Shown here: positions 46,815 to 58,649 of the stretch, piece after piece | How positions within the stretch are numbered: the first letter of the stretch is position 1 | Layout of the letters: every line of letters begins with the position of its first letter | Assembly: GCA_914767715.1 (NCBI GenBank) | Contig: OU612073.1 | Coordinates: forward strand, 25,048,001 to 25,112,000 | Source of the DNA: Membranipora membranacea | Taxonomy: Eukaryota > Bryozoa > Gymnolaemata > Cheilostomatida > Membraniporidae | Length of the DNA stretch: 64,000 nt | Direction of reading: 5' to 3' | Made by a program: the position numbers and the translations under genes | The notes under the pieces: model-generated | Database searches by the model: none | What the model saw: the letters and a program-made list of their open reading frames with translations, nothing else | What the model was told of the DNA's origin: nothing

Positions 46815-47395
46815 TGTAAATATGATTGGAAGCCACTTATTGATGCAAAAGTTTTTAATTTCTTTATTGTAAGCTTCAACAAAATACATACGATGAGACA
46901 TGCCTGGGAGGTCTATTAATGTGACCCGGTTCATTGCCTAATAATTATGAATCTTTAACTGTTAGAATCAAACCTACCAAAACACTGTGCGAAAATAATT
47001 ATGAGGCTTGTCCAACCCTCCACATTCAGAAAGCCTCCGTATCAGTAATTTTTCCCTCCCAACTTACAGTTTCTGTGTCACGGATCACCAAAGCATGTGA
47101 GCTGCTGTAAATATGATTGGAAGCCACTTATTGATGCAAAAGTTTTTAATTTCTTTATTGTAAGCGTCAACAAAATACATAAGATGGGACATGCCTGGGA
47201 GGTCTACTAATGTGACCCTGGTTCATTGCCTAATAATTATGAATCTTTAACTGTTACAATCAAACCTACTCAAAAAAAATAATTATGAGGCTTGTCCAAC
47301 CCTCCACATTCAGAAAGCCTCCGTATCAGTAATTTTTCCCTCCCAACTTACAGTTTCTGTGTCATGGATCACCAAAGCATGTGAGCTGCTGTAAA
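46815..47395. repeat. Tandem duplication, period about 291 bp, right arm only
   Basis: The segment holding TATGATTGGAAGCCACTTAT at 46821 recurs at 47112, together with the following GCCTAATAATTATGAATC and AACCCTCCACATTCAGAAAG blocks. The left arm has one unit only (3236-3530). Confidence 0.85.
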
Positions 47396-48938
47396 TAATT
47401 ATCAATTAAGTCACTATAGGGGGTAAAAGTTATCAATTATTTAAAAGTTTCATCTAGATTCTAGCTATACCAAAATGGTACAGATAGACTAAAAGTCACT
47501 TAAATGTTGAGAGAGTGACGTCTGGATGATCCCATTACTCCAGAATTAGGAAAATCCTGTTCTCAGAATTGAAACTTTTAGAAAACCATGTGGGGACTGG
47601 ATTTGTGCCTGATTAATGAAGTCCTGCAATTAAACAAATAAAAATATGATATTGGATAATTAGATGTGAACCAAAATATTAATTTTTGATGTCACTCTTG
47701 ATTTGGTGCTACTGAGATGGTAGCTTTTATCCAGTATGATTAAGAAGTGAGAGGAGATTTTAATACAATGCCTCATACTGACTCATGTCTGGTTACAATC
47801 TTAGTACACCAACACTGTGAAGGCCTCCCTTTCTCTGTTCAGCTTTCTCTGTGTTATTTTCATCAGTCCTATGGGAAAGCCTCCGCTTGTGTGTTATGGG
47901 TCCGTCCAATGATATCGGCACTGAAAATAATTAAGTCAAGTGAAGAGGCGAAAGAGCTCAGCAATATTGAAGCTGCTTCAGACAGATATATAATCAAAAT
48001 AAGCTACTAGTGGGTCTTAAAAGTTTGATGTAGAGAGTGTGGAACATATCAAGCCTATTGCAGTACCGTTGTTGGATTGATTTATGCAAGCTGAGCACCT
48101 TTCACATCTTTGATTCTTGCAAAAAATCAAATCAAGAATTAAGCTAAGATTTTATCCTATGAAACCAAAATCAATTAAATCGATTATCAGAAGAGAATCA
48201 ATGCATGTTACAATTTTTAATAATGCTTTAGAGGGATATGGTGCGTGCTTGATTTTTGAGGTTTTTCGATAGTGGTTTTATATTGTTTTATATTGTCATT
48301 GTAATGTTAGGAATTAAACAAAAAAAACTTCAGAACTTTAAGAAAAAAATCCTAATAAGCTTTGGAGTTCTTTCCACATACTGCTGTTGGCAAAATACAC
48401 AAACATAACTTTTCTTTTGTTTTTTTATTTCATTTGACCAACTTTATCGTTCTCAATAGGAAAGTTATCAAGATGTCACTATTATTGTAGCGAGACTTTT
48501 GAGGGTTTTACTCATTATTAGTGTACACACTGCATTTTGTTTTGCATGTCTACATTACTAAATTCACATATTAGGAGTTATGTTCCTTTGGATTTCAGTG
48601 TTATATTCATGACTGGGAATAATGGAAGAAATTTATATCCTATCATATGGTTGTACAATAGCAAGTGACAAATTCTATGCTTGCAAGGCAAATGCAACAC
48701 CTCACTCTCAGCCAGTCAATATCAATAATCAGTGAGGTAAACAGGGTATTTCCTCTAGATTTTTCCATAGAATTAGCAATCAAAGTTTATTTCCACAGCG
48801 CGCACATAGCTATCATTTTTTAATTCAGTATTGAAGTAAATAGTGTTATGGTGGAATGTACAATTGTGGAGTCATCAATTTGGTACTATGACATGAAATT
48901 CCCCTGTTGTAAAGTCATTGGTACCCAGAACTTGCTAG
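46930..48938. other. Duplicated noncoding stretch, right arm
   Basis: Reverse partner of 1690-3420; the final part also matches 26700-27410. Apart from the 291-bp duplication nothing recognisable. Confidence 0.5.
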
Positions 48939-50264
48939 ATGGATGGATGGATGGATTTTATTACTATCACTGACAGCATTATTAAAAGAAACAATGAGTC
49001 GCGAAATACAGTGTAATTGCTGGCACTTTGAATCAGCAAGAAAAAGCGAAGACACTAATAAATAAAAAAATAAAATAAAAAATCAAATCTGTGTCTAAAA
49101 AAGTATTTCGTTTAAAATAAGAGTGATATAACGCAGAAAACAGTATCTCCCCAGTGAGCTTCTATGTTTTACTGTACAGTATCTGCCAGATGGACATTTA
49201 CACAACAAATCATTGATGAAATGATCCTCATCGTGAATATAGCGTAAGGCCAGTGTTCGTGTCTGATTGTACATCATGGTATAAATGTCGGGATGTTCAA
49301 TGCATAACTTAATAGCGTCCATGACAATTTTACACAGGCGTTGCTTGTCAGCAGCATACAAGCTTTTTAAAATAATGGGTAAGCAATAGGAGATTTGTGA
49401 TACAATAAAACTTTTAAAAAGCATATTTGATAGTGATTTAGAGCTTAAAGATACAAAATTCCTGTCTACATACATACTTTGAGAGGCGGTTGAAACTATA
49501 CCTTGCACATGATCATTAAAACGCAGCTTATCGTCAACTAATACACCAAGATATTTAACTTTATCACTAAAAGCAATAGCAGTATCATTTAAAACAAGTG
49601 TAGGAGTAGAAGGTTTAACATATTGGGTGGATAGCATCATTTCCTGGGTCTTAGTAGGGTTTAATAAAAGATTTAAATCAGCACATTGTTTAGCAATTCT
49701 ATGGATTTCAACAAAATAGGAGTTGGCGTCTGCGTACTTAATTATTGTAACATTAGTCAGGTTTGAGGTAATCCGATTTGTATATATGGAGAACAAAAGC
49801 GGAGACAGACAGCAGCTCTGGGGAGTGCCAGTGTTCGTTATAATAGCATTTGAAGTTTTACCATCAACAACAGATCTTTGCACTCTGTTAGATAAGAAGC
49901 TGTAGTTTCAATTTTTACAACCAACCAGACCAAAACTTTTTAATGTTTACACCATAACTTTTATTGCTCAGCGAAAACAAAATATTTCTCAAACATGAGA
50001 CTGTAATAAACGATGAATGAATGAATGAATCCACTCAGTGACATTGGAGTCAAGATGAGTGAGCTGCGAGATAAGATCAGGCACATGTATAGTGTTAAAG
50101 GCCGATGAAAAGTCTAAGAAGAAACATCTAGCATAGTGTGAAGCCTTCAGGTCAATAAAGCTGGGGACGGTCAAAGTTAGACAGAGCAGGGCATCTTGTG
50201 TAGACCGATTAGCTTGATATGCCAACTGGTATCTATCCATAGGAGTATGAGCCATAATATAATG
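48939..50264 (-). mobile_element. L2/CR1-like LINE, inverted-arm copy, with nested insertion
   Basis: Counterpart of the LINE at 286-1494. The reading frame 49883-49095 holds QRSVVDGKTS, the GTPQSCCLSPLLFSIYTN block and the YLGVLVDDKLRFNDHV region. The catalytic YADD box is damaged here: the residues after YAD are deleted, so YADANSYF replaces YADDTCII and about 12 residues. The upstream part, 50273-49989, holds MDRYQLAYQANRSTQDALLCL and FLDFSSAFNTIH. The two parts are separated by about 125 bp of unrelated sequence at 49904-50031. The element is dead. It starts at the (GGAT)n run at 48939-48955, the complement of the (ATCC)n tail. Confidence 0.85.
49904..50031 (+). mobile_element. Short nested insertion with (GAAT)n tail inside LINE
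   Basis: This block interrupts the RT coding sequence between the WI and FLSNR parts of one motif, which are contiguous at about 500-530 in the other arm. It ends at about 50012-50031 in a short (GAAT)n run, the kind of 3' tail expected of L2/CR1-type retroelements. No coding sequence is visible. It may be a severely 5'-truncated LINE or a SINE. Confidence 0.5.
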
Positions 50265-50679
50265 TTGGGGCAATCCTGTTCCAGAAGTCCATCCTCCATG
50301 CGGCCGACGCAGGCAACCGCAGATCCAGGCCCCTCACGAAGCTGGAGTCGATACTTCAACCCAGAGGGTTCCTCACTGCTAACCACGTAAAATACCCAGC
50401 TATGATTAGGTAAGGCAGCAGAATTTTGAGATTAAAATTTGTATGCGCACATCTGTCAGATTTGTAGCCTACTGACATTTTTCTTTCCCAGGGGGTTATA
50501 AATTCCTAATAAGAGTTGTAGTCTACAAATGTAGACAGCGAGTATGATATTTGCTGAAAATTTAAGGGGTATTATCAGATTACTGTTTCTTTTACAAAGG
50601 ATGTTTATTAATTATAAATCTGTGTAAGTAGGATTAGAAGAGGATGTAAACCAGCATGTTATGAAGAATGTCTAGAGTG

Positions 50680-51955
50680 GTGATAAATTTTATGAACACA
50701 TCATTAAAGGTCAGCTATAGCATCGAAAAATGTAGCTATGTTATTATAGTATGAATCCCTTCATCAAATTTTCAACAGGGTTCGTTATGGTGTTGCAGTA
50801 ATTTTTATAGCAGTGGATTTGCCTTTCAGTTGGTGAATTTAATGAAAACCTAATGAATATAAGAGTTTTTATTTTGTTATGAGACCCTCTATATTAGATC
50901 TGTGTATTGCTGTCTTATCAATTTGTTTTTGGTTTGGCGAAGACCAAAACAGTTTGTTCTAGAGGCAACTCTAGAAAACGCATAGTAACTACAACTTTCA
51001 TGAAGCATCCCTGTATAACCATGTCATGGCCATCAGTCTAGCTTGAAGTGAAAGAACAATCATTTCCCTGGAAAATTTCTTCTACAAATTTTTAATGGGC
51101 AAAATCAAATTAATTTTGAGTGTTGTAGCTTGTCAGAAACATTGACATCTTGATTGGGCTTTGTGCTTTTAGTAGAGGTTCATGGCAATGCAAATGGGTG
51201 CAGTGGAGAGGTGATTGTCCCTATTAACATATGGAATTTTGGACCTACAAACTCCTTAGCAACTATCAGAAATATCAAATTATTCTGAAATTTGCTGCAA
51301 CAACTGGAAGAAGATTTCTGTGTGGCATAGCAAATTATGATTCTAAGTTGACGAAATCTAAAACTACCTCATATTATTTTCTTTCTCTCACCCACTCGTA
51401 TTGCTGCTAGGTTTAAAATAATGCTAGGTGGATGTTACCGATGCTAAAATCCTTATTTTTGAATTTCACATCAAACTCTTAAATGAATGGAGAGTTTGGC
51501 TTGTGAAAACTCACACGAAAAATAGCTATCATCTATTATCTCAATAAATGTTGCAGAAAAGAAGGGAGAAGTAAAATTGATCTGTCTGTGACATGTAGAG
51601 CAGTCGAGAAAAAAATCCAAATGGGTTTCCTACAACCAAAAGAATTAATCCACCCAGTTTACCGGCATTGGTGTTATCCTTGGATGCATAAAAAAAGAAC
51701 ACAGTATAATCATATATTATATTATAATGTTGAAAAATACAGTTACATTTACCAAGATTTAAATGACATCAAGAAATATATATAGATCTAAAAGCTAAGG
51801 GAGGAGTTTGTGAATAAAATATAACATTCATTAGATACTTTGATGTTCACATGTTTTTTTGAAAGGGATAGCAGTTGTGCCTCGACCTCTGCCGGTAATA
51901 AGTCCATAAATTAGTTTCAGCATTCAAAGTTACAGCAATTTATTGATATATCTCC
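50680..51955. other. Direct duplicate of 28010-29590, no gene recognised
   Basis: Matches 28010-29590 except for an internal deletion near 51540. The open frame at 51588-51785 is shared only in part and is not recognised. Confidence 0.5.
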
Positions 51956-51956
51956 T

Positions 51957-52237
51957 TCAAACGTAATATTGACTGAGTGAACTGGAGCTGATGTAGCAGA
52001 CTTCTGATGATGATCCAGTGTTGATGGTAGAATTCTCATTTATAAACCAGTAGAGAGCACACATAGAACTATTCTCACTGTAGCTGAAGGCCTTACAGCT
52101 TACTGCATGTTTTGTACACATATAGGAGCAGATCTCAGGTGATCTGGTGGTGTAGTGGGTGATAACAGAACCTGCACACCCTCCCAGCATGGCTATCTCA
52201 TATCTCCTGTAAAGGGCCACTGTGTCAGTCTCAGTCA
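51957..52237 (-). CDS. G6 exon C, apple/PAN-like domain and stop
   Basis: After a TTTTTTCAG acceptor: VTETDTVALYRRYEIAMLGG, CAGSV, EICSYMCTKHAVSCKAFSYS, SSMCALYWFI, ending SSSLSQYYV. It is almost identical to G4 exon C, with GGC-to-GC(A) type changes only (CGG to CAG). All family cysteines are present. Confidence 0.7.
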
Positions 52238-52388
52238 CTGAAAAAAGAATCAAAGACCTACAATGTTTGTGGTAATCAAATACAAATAGGTTTTGAATAA
52301 CAATAGATGTGATCTTAAGAGTATAAAACAGTCCATTTGCAAGAGATGAAATAGTTCTCACGTATAGATCAGTTCCTGATGTACTCAC

Positions 52389-52553
52389 ATAATTTGTAAA
52401 CGCTAAGTCTCCAAACCCCACCACATATCTGTTGTGTATTGAAGACACATTTACGCTGACACTCATTCTCACTGCTGGCTGCTCCATGTAGATTGTAGGT
52501 CTCATCTCCACAGAAACATGTTCTAGAATAATGTAATCCTGCGTAGCGATGAC
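52389..52553 (-). CDS. G6 exon B, C-terminal half of WSC domain
   Basis: Encodes GHRYAGLHYSRTCFCGDETY, NLHGAASSENECQRKCVFNT, QQICGGVWRLSVYKL between TTATAG and GTGAGT. Fully open with all cysteines. Replacements against G4 cluster around QRKCVFNT. Confidence 0.8.
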
Positions 52554-52771
52554 CTATAACAAGTTTAAGAACAGAGAAACACATTATAATACCAGCTCTT
52601 GCATCTAGTAGTGTAATAGGGATGGCAGTTTCAATGTTACTTCAGCTCTGAATCCACAGAAACAAAAAAGATTTTCCTCACCTTTTAATTATATGAAGAC
52701 AATTTAATAAAGAGATAATTTTATTAGGCCAAGAACTAATAGCTTATTGCTTATTGCTATATTATCATCTT

Positions 52772-54168
52772 GAAAGACGCCCAGCTGATCACTATCTTCA
52801 AGAAAGGCGACAGGCAACTACCGCAGCATATCCCTACTGTCCACTCCGGGAGAGGTGTTTGCTTGGGTCCTACTCAACAGGCTATCAAGTGTGGCAGAAA
52901 ACTGTCTCCCTGAGGCTCAATGTGGCTTCAAAGCAGGAAGGGGAACTGCAGACATGATCTTTTCTCTCAAAGAAATACAGGGGAAATGCATAGAGCAAAA
53001 CATGCCTCTGTTCATGGTGTTTGTAGGCTTGACTAAAGCCTTTGACACAGTCAACCGCTCCTTGCGGTGGACAATGCTAAAAAAAATTGGCTGTCTAGAG
53101 AGGTTTGTGAACCTTGTGGCTTCTTTTCATACCAACATGAAAGCACAGGTTCGTTTCAAAGTTGATCTTTCGGATGCACTTGGAATCAACAATAGTGTCA
53201 AACAGGGCTGTGTTTTGGCCCCTATGCTCTTCTCGATATTTCTATCTTTTATACTTCACCATGCTTTCACTGATCATAACAGAGCAGCATGGATACAAAA
53301 CCGACCAGGTGCCTATCTTTTAATGTCAATCAGTACAAGTCTACAAGAAGAACTCAGAAAGTTCTAGTGCGTGAACTCATGTTTGCTGATGCACAGCGTT
53401 TGTGGCTCACACCACAGAAGATCATCACTCCATTTGCCCAGGCAGCCAAAGCTTTTGGACTGAAAATTAACATAAAAAAAACAGAAGCGGTATGTCAACC
53501 TGGACTAGGCTCTCACGATGAAGGAGATCCCATCTTACTAGAAGACCAAAAACTTGCACAGGTTTCTAAGTTTGAATACCTCGGCTCGACCATCTGCAAC
53601 ACAATCAAACTTGCTGGCGAGCTCGAGACCCGGACTTCCAGCGCCTCAAAAGCCTATGGCCGACTTAAAGTCAGGGTGTGGATTAACAAGGATCTCAACA
53701 CTGGAACAAGATGTGTCATCTGATAAAGCAATCAATGTGTCAACCCTTCTCTAAGAAAGTGAAGCCTGGACTGTGTACAGAGTTGCTGCGCACAAACTAA
53801 ATACATATATGATGCAACAAATCCAACAGATCCTGAACATAAAATGATGGGACTTTGTTACAAATGCTAAAGTGCTGGAAAAAACCAACATGAACAGTAT
53901 GTATGACATCTTAATACAGAAAAACCTCAGATGGTCAGGACATGTTTACAGGATGGCAAATGAAAGACTACCTAAACAAATCCTATATTCTTAGCTAAGT
54001 AAAGGCTCACGTGGAATTGATATAAAGGCACTGTAAAAGGAAACCTCAAGGCAAAGAAGATCTTGATTGGCAGTTGGCAGATGCACAACAAGCAGAGTGA
54101 CAGCTGGAGAACAATGATACGCAGGATTCAGCCAGTGTCGGACCGACGGACAGCTAATCAATCAATAA
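52772..54168 (+). mobile_element. RTE-like LINE, copy in G6 intron
   Basis: Same insertion as 30402-31778, shared by descent because position, truncation point and tail agree. The stretch 52855-53367 is open over 170 codons, with QCGFKAGRGTADMIF, LTKAFDTVNRSLRW and NNSVKQGCVLAPMLFSIFLS intact. The catalytic box is ruined (FADD becomes FADAQR after a base loss near 53390), but the KLNIKKTEA-like region missing from the other copy is kept at 53455-53490. The unit 3' of 53656 is duplicated at 57828. Confidence 0.88.
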
Positions 54169-54489
54169 ATCATCATTTTATAAACTACATTTGATTGTCA
54201 ATCATAAACAAATTTAAACTGCTATGATCGAAACCTCTTACATATTTGTTTATTTATTCATTTGTTGAGGTTTTCTAAAAGTTTATTATTAGAGCAAATT
54301 GAAAATAACTTGATAACTTAATAATACATTTTCAAAGTGCAATAAGATACCGCTGTAATTGTTTAATCGCTCAAATAATAATGTAGTAGTGATTTGGAAT
54401 GAAACATAAACAGTCTTTTGTCAAGGAATGCCCTGCGATGCATCGGTCCTAATAATGCTTTATAGTTAAGATTTTCATCGCCCGGAATT

Positions 54490-57248
54490 CTCAGTTCATT
54501 AAAAGTATTTTGGCTTCAAGTTGCTGTAGAGTTATCTTCTCATTTTCATACAATTTCTTTCTTATTATGCACTAGAAGTTATCCTACCTTGCCCAATTTT
54601 TCATATCACGTCCTTGTATCCGGCTAAACATAGAGAATTATTCACAGAAGAAGAATCTAGGATCAAAAATTGAATGTCTCCAGATATCATAAATTTTACC
54701 AGCGTACAACTTTTTCCCGTAAACAGGTATTATTTCAAACTCCAAGCACCAAGCAGAACAAACAACTGTGTCAATCTCGTTAAATAACTCTCCATAAACC
54801 CTTATAATTGCCAGATAATAATAGAATAGATAGCGATAGATATTTGATTTACTATTTCCAATCCGAATTCAATATTACTGCTTTTAATTTTTGCTGGACT
54901 GGGTAATAGTTTTTGAGCGGGTGGATTAAATGAGGTCGCATAATTCATCCACTGGTACTTGAATCAACCCACCTTATCCAGTGATATGAACAAAGTTTGA
55001 GCCAGGGATACCAATCAAACAATTATAAAATATTTTAATCCTAAGAAATACACAAGATGGCACTATCACATTTCAAACAAAGATTAATCGAGGAAACAAT
55101 GCCAATTAAAAATTATTGAAGTTTATCAGGATTGTTTCAAAAATAAAGTCTTTCAAGCAAAATGTTTAAGAGTAGATTGGGCAGTGTTTCTGATTTGAGC
55201 AATAATAAGTGTCACGTTCAAATCCCAAATCCTTCCCTCAAAGAAGCCCTAATGGTAGTAGTATTGATATTATAGAGGCATATTATATCAGATATAAAAT
55301 ACTTCTAGTTTCTAGTTGCTATTCGATTATGATCAGGTGAACACCAGAGAAGGCATGAGTGATTTTATTTTGCAGCTTAATTTGAGCTAGAAATTTTCCA
55401 AATGCAGTCACCAATAGCTCATTGGCCATATGCCATCAACAGTTTGAAGTCAATATGGTTAGTTGGGTATCCAGATAAATCACAGTATGAAAGGTATTTA
55501 TTATGGTATCTACTTGTCATGAGGATAATGTTAACTGTGTTGAGGGCTGTGATGCCATACAGAGAGCAAGGAGTTACAGGGGCCTTAGCCCATGATAATA
55601 TTAAAGATTATATTGTGCTAGCCTAAATTATTAGCCATTGTTTTGTAAGCCTAATGCCAGCAATCACTTCTAGTATGCCTACCTGTAAATATGAGCGCAC
55701 TACATAGTAAATCATTTTATTGTAGGGCTAAACAGAGAGACATTGCGACAACGTAAACCAACACAATTATGAGGTTATGTTCACTTAATCTTGTCACCAA
55801 ACAATAGCTCAAGCCCCTGTTTTAATTTGCCACGCAATTACACATTATTTTGAAAAGCAACACCTGATAACACTATATGAGAAGAATGCTGTGTGTACAG
55901 CCTCTGCTTACAATTGAAATTGCTAGCATAATAAATTACGCGGTGTAATTATTGTCCAGCTCCTATCTCAATTTTAACTTATGAATCCCTATGCTCAGTA
56001 CCAAGATATGCACATATTTTGGTAACCTTCCAAATTTCATAGAATGCAATTCAGTATTCATAGATCAGTGTCTTGCAAGCATCTGTAATCAAAGAGTTAC
56101 CCATGGCTGCCTATTGACAAGCCCTTGGGGCTAACCAAACCCATGATCTCCAACGCATGCGTGGTGAGCGACTGACACTCTTAACGTATGCCACCAACTC
56201 TTAAATCCATTTCACTTTTGTTAGCACGCTTTCTGCATTAAATAATCGAAGCAAATAAAATATAATCTATTTTATCCACTATTTCCAAATTTAAAGATGA
56301 ATTCCCGTTTGTGTTGACTAAATAAGCCAACACAAAAATACAAGGAAGATCTTTCCAACCCACAGAGTCAGTATAGTGTGGAGGCATGTATCATATGAGA
56401 TTATAATAGTATTAATAACCATTCACGGCATGGTTACATTAGCTTGCTATGCGCTTCTAGTAGCTTGGCTCAGGAGGCTCTACTGGTCGCGGAGCAAGTC
56501 AATTGAATAGAATGAAACTCATGCACTTTCCCGACAATGAGATGTTTGACAAAGTTGAGCTAGCCTATATATACATGGAAATTACAAGTAAACTACAGAT
56601 GAATAAAAAATCTTGTTGAGATATTAAACATAGAAATAAGATGGGAAACCATTCAAGACCAATTGTGCCCAAGTCTTATTTCCACATTGGATGTTGAATG
56701 ATGAGATTTTATGCAAACTGTAGGGGATTAAAATTGTACTTGTGGCATTTTGAGCATAGTATTATTGTGCCTCATACATTGATTGAATTGAAAGCTTATT
56801 ATAGAAGGGGCTTTGTTTAGACAAAGAGAGTAAATCAAAGGCTAAGGTCTCTGGTGTGTTGCGCAATCATAAGCACACATCAGGCATAATTTTAAAAAAT
56901 AGATATACATGTTACACTTTGCTTGTATGCAATTTACAATGATGCAAAAATCGGCATTTCTGGACAGACCTATCCTAAATAACCAAAAAAGATTTGGACG
57001 AAATCGGACAATTGGAAGTAGGTTTGCGATACATTACTTTGTTAGTTAAGGCTGTTTTTTTGTAGATTTCTTTGAGAAATGATATTTTTTTAATTATTTT
57101 TATGGCTCATTGGGTTTATATTGGTATAATACATAACTACATGTGGGTTTTATTCACCTATGATAAATACACTGACCTAGAGTGAAGTTCAAAGTTTGGT
57201 TAGGAGGAGATAATCACTAAGTCCAGCCAATACTTTTAATGAACTGAG
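54490..57248. mobile_element. 2.76 kb TIR element, copy 1
   Basis: Begins CTCAGTTCATTAAAAGTATT and ends with its exact reverse complement; beyond 20 bp the match continues with a 2-base gap (TTGGCT against GGCTGG). TT flanks both ends, and the G4 intron near 32089-32092 has the site with a single TT and no element. One open frame (55402-55626) encodes MQSPIAHWPYAINSLKSIWL plus about 54 residues; it matches no transposase I know. The element looks like a non-autonomous cut-and-paste transposon of undetermined superfamily. Confidence 0.85.
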
Positions 57249-57702
57249 TTGATTCATTATTTGCCAAAATACACCAAATCAATGTTTGAACCTTTGTTAA
57301 ATTCATTATTACATGATTTGTCAACACTCAATAACATTCATGGTTAAATTGTAATACTTGTGATAGAAATACTGTCTTCTGATGCAAATTTCAGGTGCGT
57401 GAACTCAGGTAAAATAATAGGGTGATCATTTACAGATAATTATTGGGGAAAGCAAAAGCATTTTTTAAGTATTTTACAGCGCAAATATTCCTATGTACAT
57501 ATTACTGCATATTTGAATTTTTTCCAAATTATGGTGTCATTAGTCAGTATCAAACCAAGGAAGAAACTTCAGAAAATACAAATCAAGAAACATTCCTTTA
57601 TTTCATTCACTAAGTGTTGAAAACCTCATAGTATAGGCACATACCTATATGGTATTGTGATATCATATTAAACAACACAATACCAGTGATATTGATACAC
57701 AC

Positions 57703-57827
57703 CATATAAGTTGCAGTGGTTGAGGCACAGTTGAATAGTCATCAGTGTATCTTCACGAAGGATGCTGTAAGGTAAAGCTCTCGTCTCAGGATCTTGTGAT
57801 TCGATGTAACACCCCTTGTATTCACCT
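57703..57827 (-). pseudogene. G6 truncated extra exon A
   Basis: Minus-strand GEYKGCYIESQDPETRALPY, SILREDTLMTIQLCLNHCNL YG, cut off at its 5' end where it meets LINE sequence at 57827/57828. It lacks its acceptor, so it could not be spliced in. It is a by-product of the tandem duplication. Confidence 0.85.
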
Positions 57828-58331
57828 ATGGCCGACTTAAAGTCAGGGTGTGGATTAACAAGGATCTCAACACTGGAACAAGATGTGTCATCTAATAAAG
57901 CAATCAATGTGTCAACCCTTCTCTATGAAAGTGAAGCCTGGACTGTGTACAGAGTTGCTGCGCACAAACTAAATACATATATGATGCAACAAATCCATCA
58001 GATCCTGAACATAAAATGATGGGACTTTGTTACAAATGCTAAAGTGCTGGAAAAAACCAACATGAACAGTATGTATGACATCTTAATACAGAAAAACCTC
58101 AGATGGTCAGGACATGTCCACAGGATGGGAAATGAAAGACTACCTAAACAAATGCTATATTCTAAGCTAAGTAAAGATAAGATATAAAGGCACTGTAAAA
58201 GGAAACCTCAAGGCAAAGAAGATCTTGATTGGCAGTTGGCAGATGCACAACAAGCAGAGAGACAGCTGGAGAACAATGATACGCAGGATTCAGCCAGTGT
58301 CGGACCCGACGGACAGCTAATCAATCAATAA
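57828..58331 (+). mobile_element. RTE-like LINE, 3' fragment made by tandem duplication
   Basis: The 3' third of the LINE only, starting abruptly at MADLKSGCGLTRI-frame sequence fused to exon A of the WSC gene. It carries INVSTLLYESEAWTVYRVAA and HKLNTYMMQQIHQILNIK, then the usual (AATC)n tail. It was created by the 4.17 kb tandem duplication, not by retrotransposition. Confidence 0.88.
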
Positions 58332-58649
58332 ATCATCATATAAACTACATTTGATTGTCAATCATAAACAAATTTAAACTGCTATGATCGAAACCTCTTA
58401 CATATTTGTTTATTTATTCATTTGTTGAGGTTTTCTAAAAGTTTATTATTAGAGCAAATTGAAAATAACTTGATAACTTAATAATACATTTTCAAAGTGC
58501 AATAAGATACCGCTGTAATTGTTTAATCGCTCAAATAATAATGTAGTAGTGATTTGGAATGAAACATAAACAGTCTTTTGTCAAGGAATGCCCTGCGATG
58601 CATCGGTCCTAATAATGCTTTATAGTTCAGATTTTCATTGCCCGGAATT

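Larger units (their letters stand above)
32992..50679 (-). repeat. Right arm of large inverted duplication
   Basis: Reverse-complement partner of 1-16236. It is longer because of arm-specific changes: a 1.9 kb TTAA-flanked element at 40944-42854, a longer minisatellite at 40671-40845, a 37-bp tandem array at 45081-45339, and a roughly 291-bp tandem duplication around 46815-47390. It has lost the G1-type exon A and about 185 bp equivalent to 1500-1690. Whether the matching sequence beyond 50679 also continues in the left arm cannot be seen. Confidence 0.9.
53656..57827. repeat. 4.17 kb tandem duplication, unit 1
   Basis: Unit 1 of a head-to-tail duplication with 57828-61979. The unit runs from the LINE 3' part through the 2.76 kb element to exon A of the WSC gene. 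The joint at 57825-57827 shares CCT with both parental ends (53653-53655 and 61977-61979). Confidence 0.93.

Noticed and set aside
1-50679. Window-wide palindrome as a pure assembly artefact
   Set aside because: Arms differ by private transposon insertions with target duplications and by tandem expansions, so at least two real sequences exist; haplotype mixing is not fully excluded.
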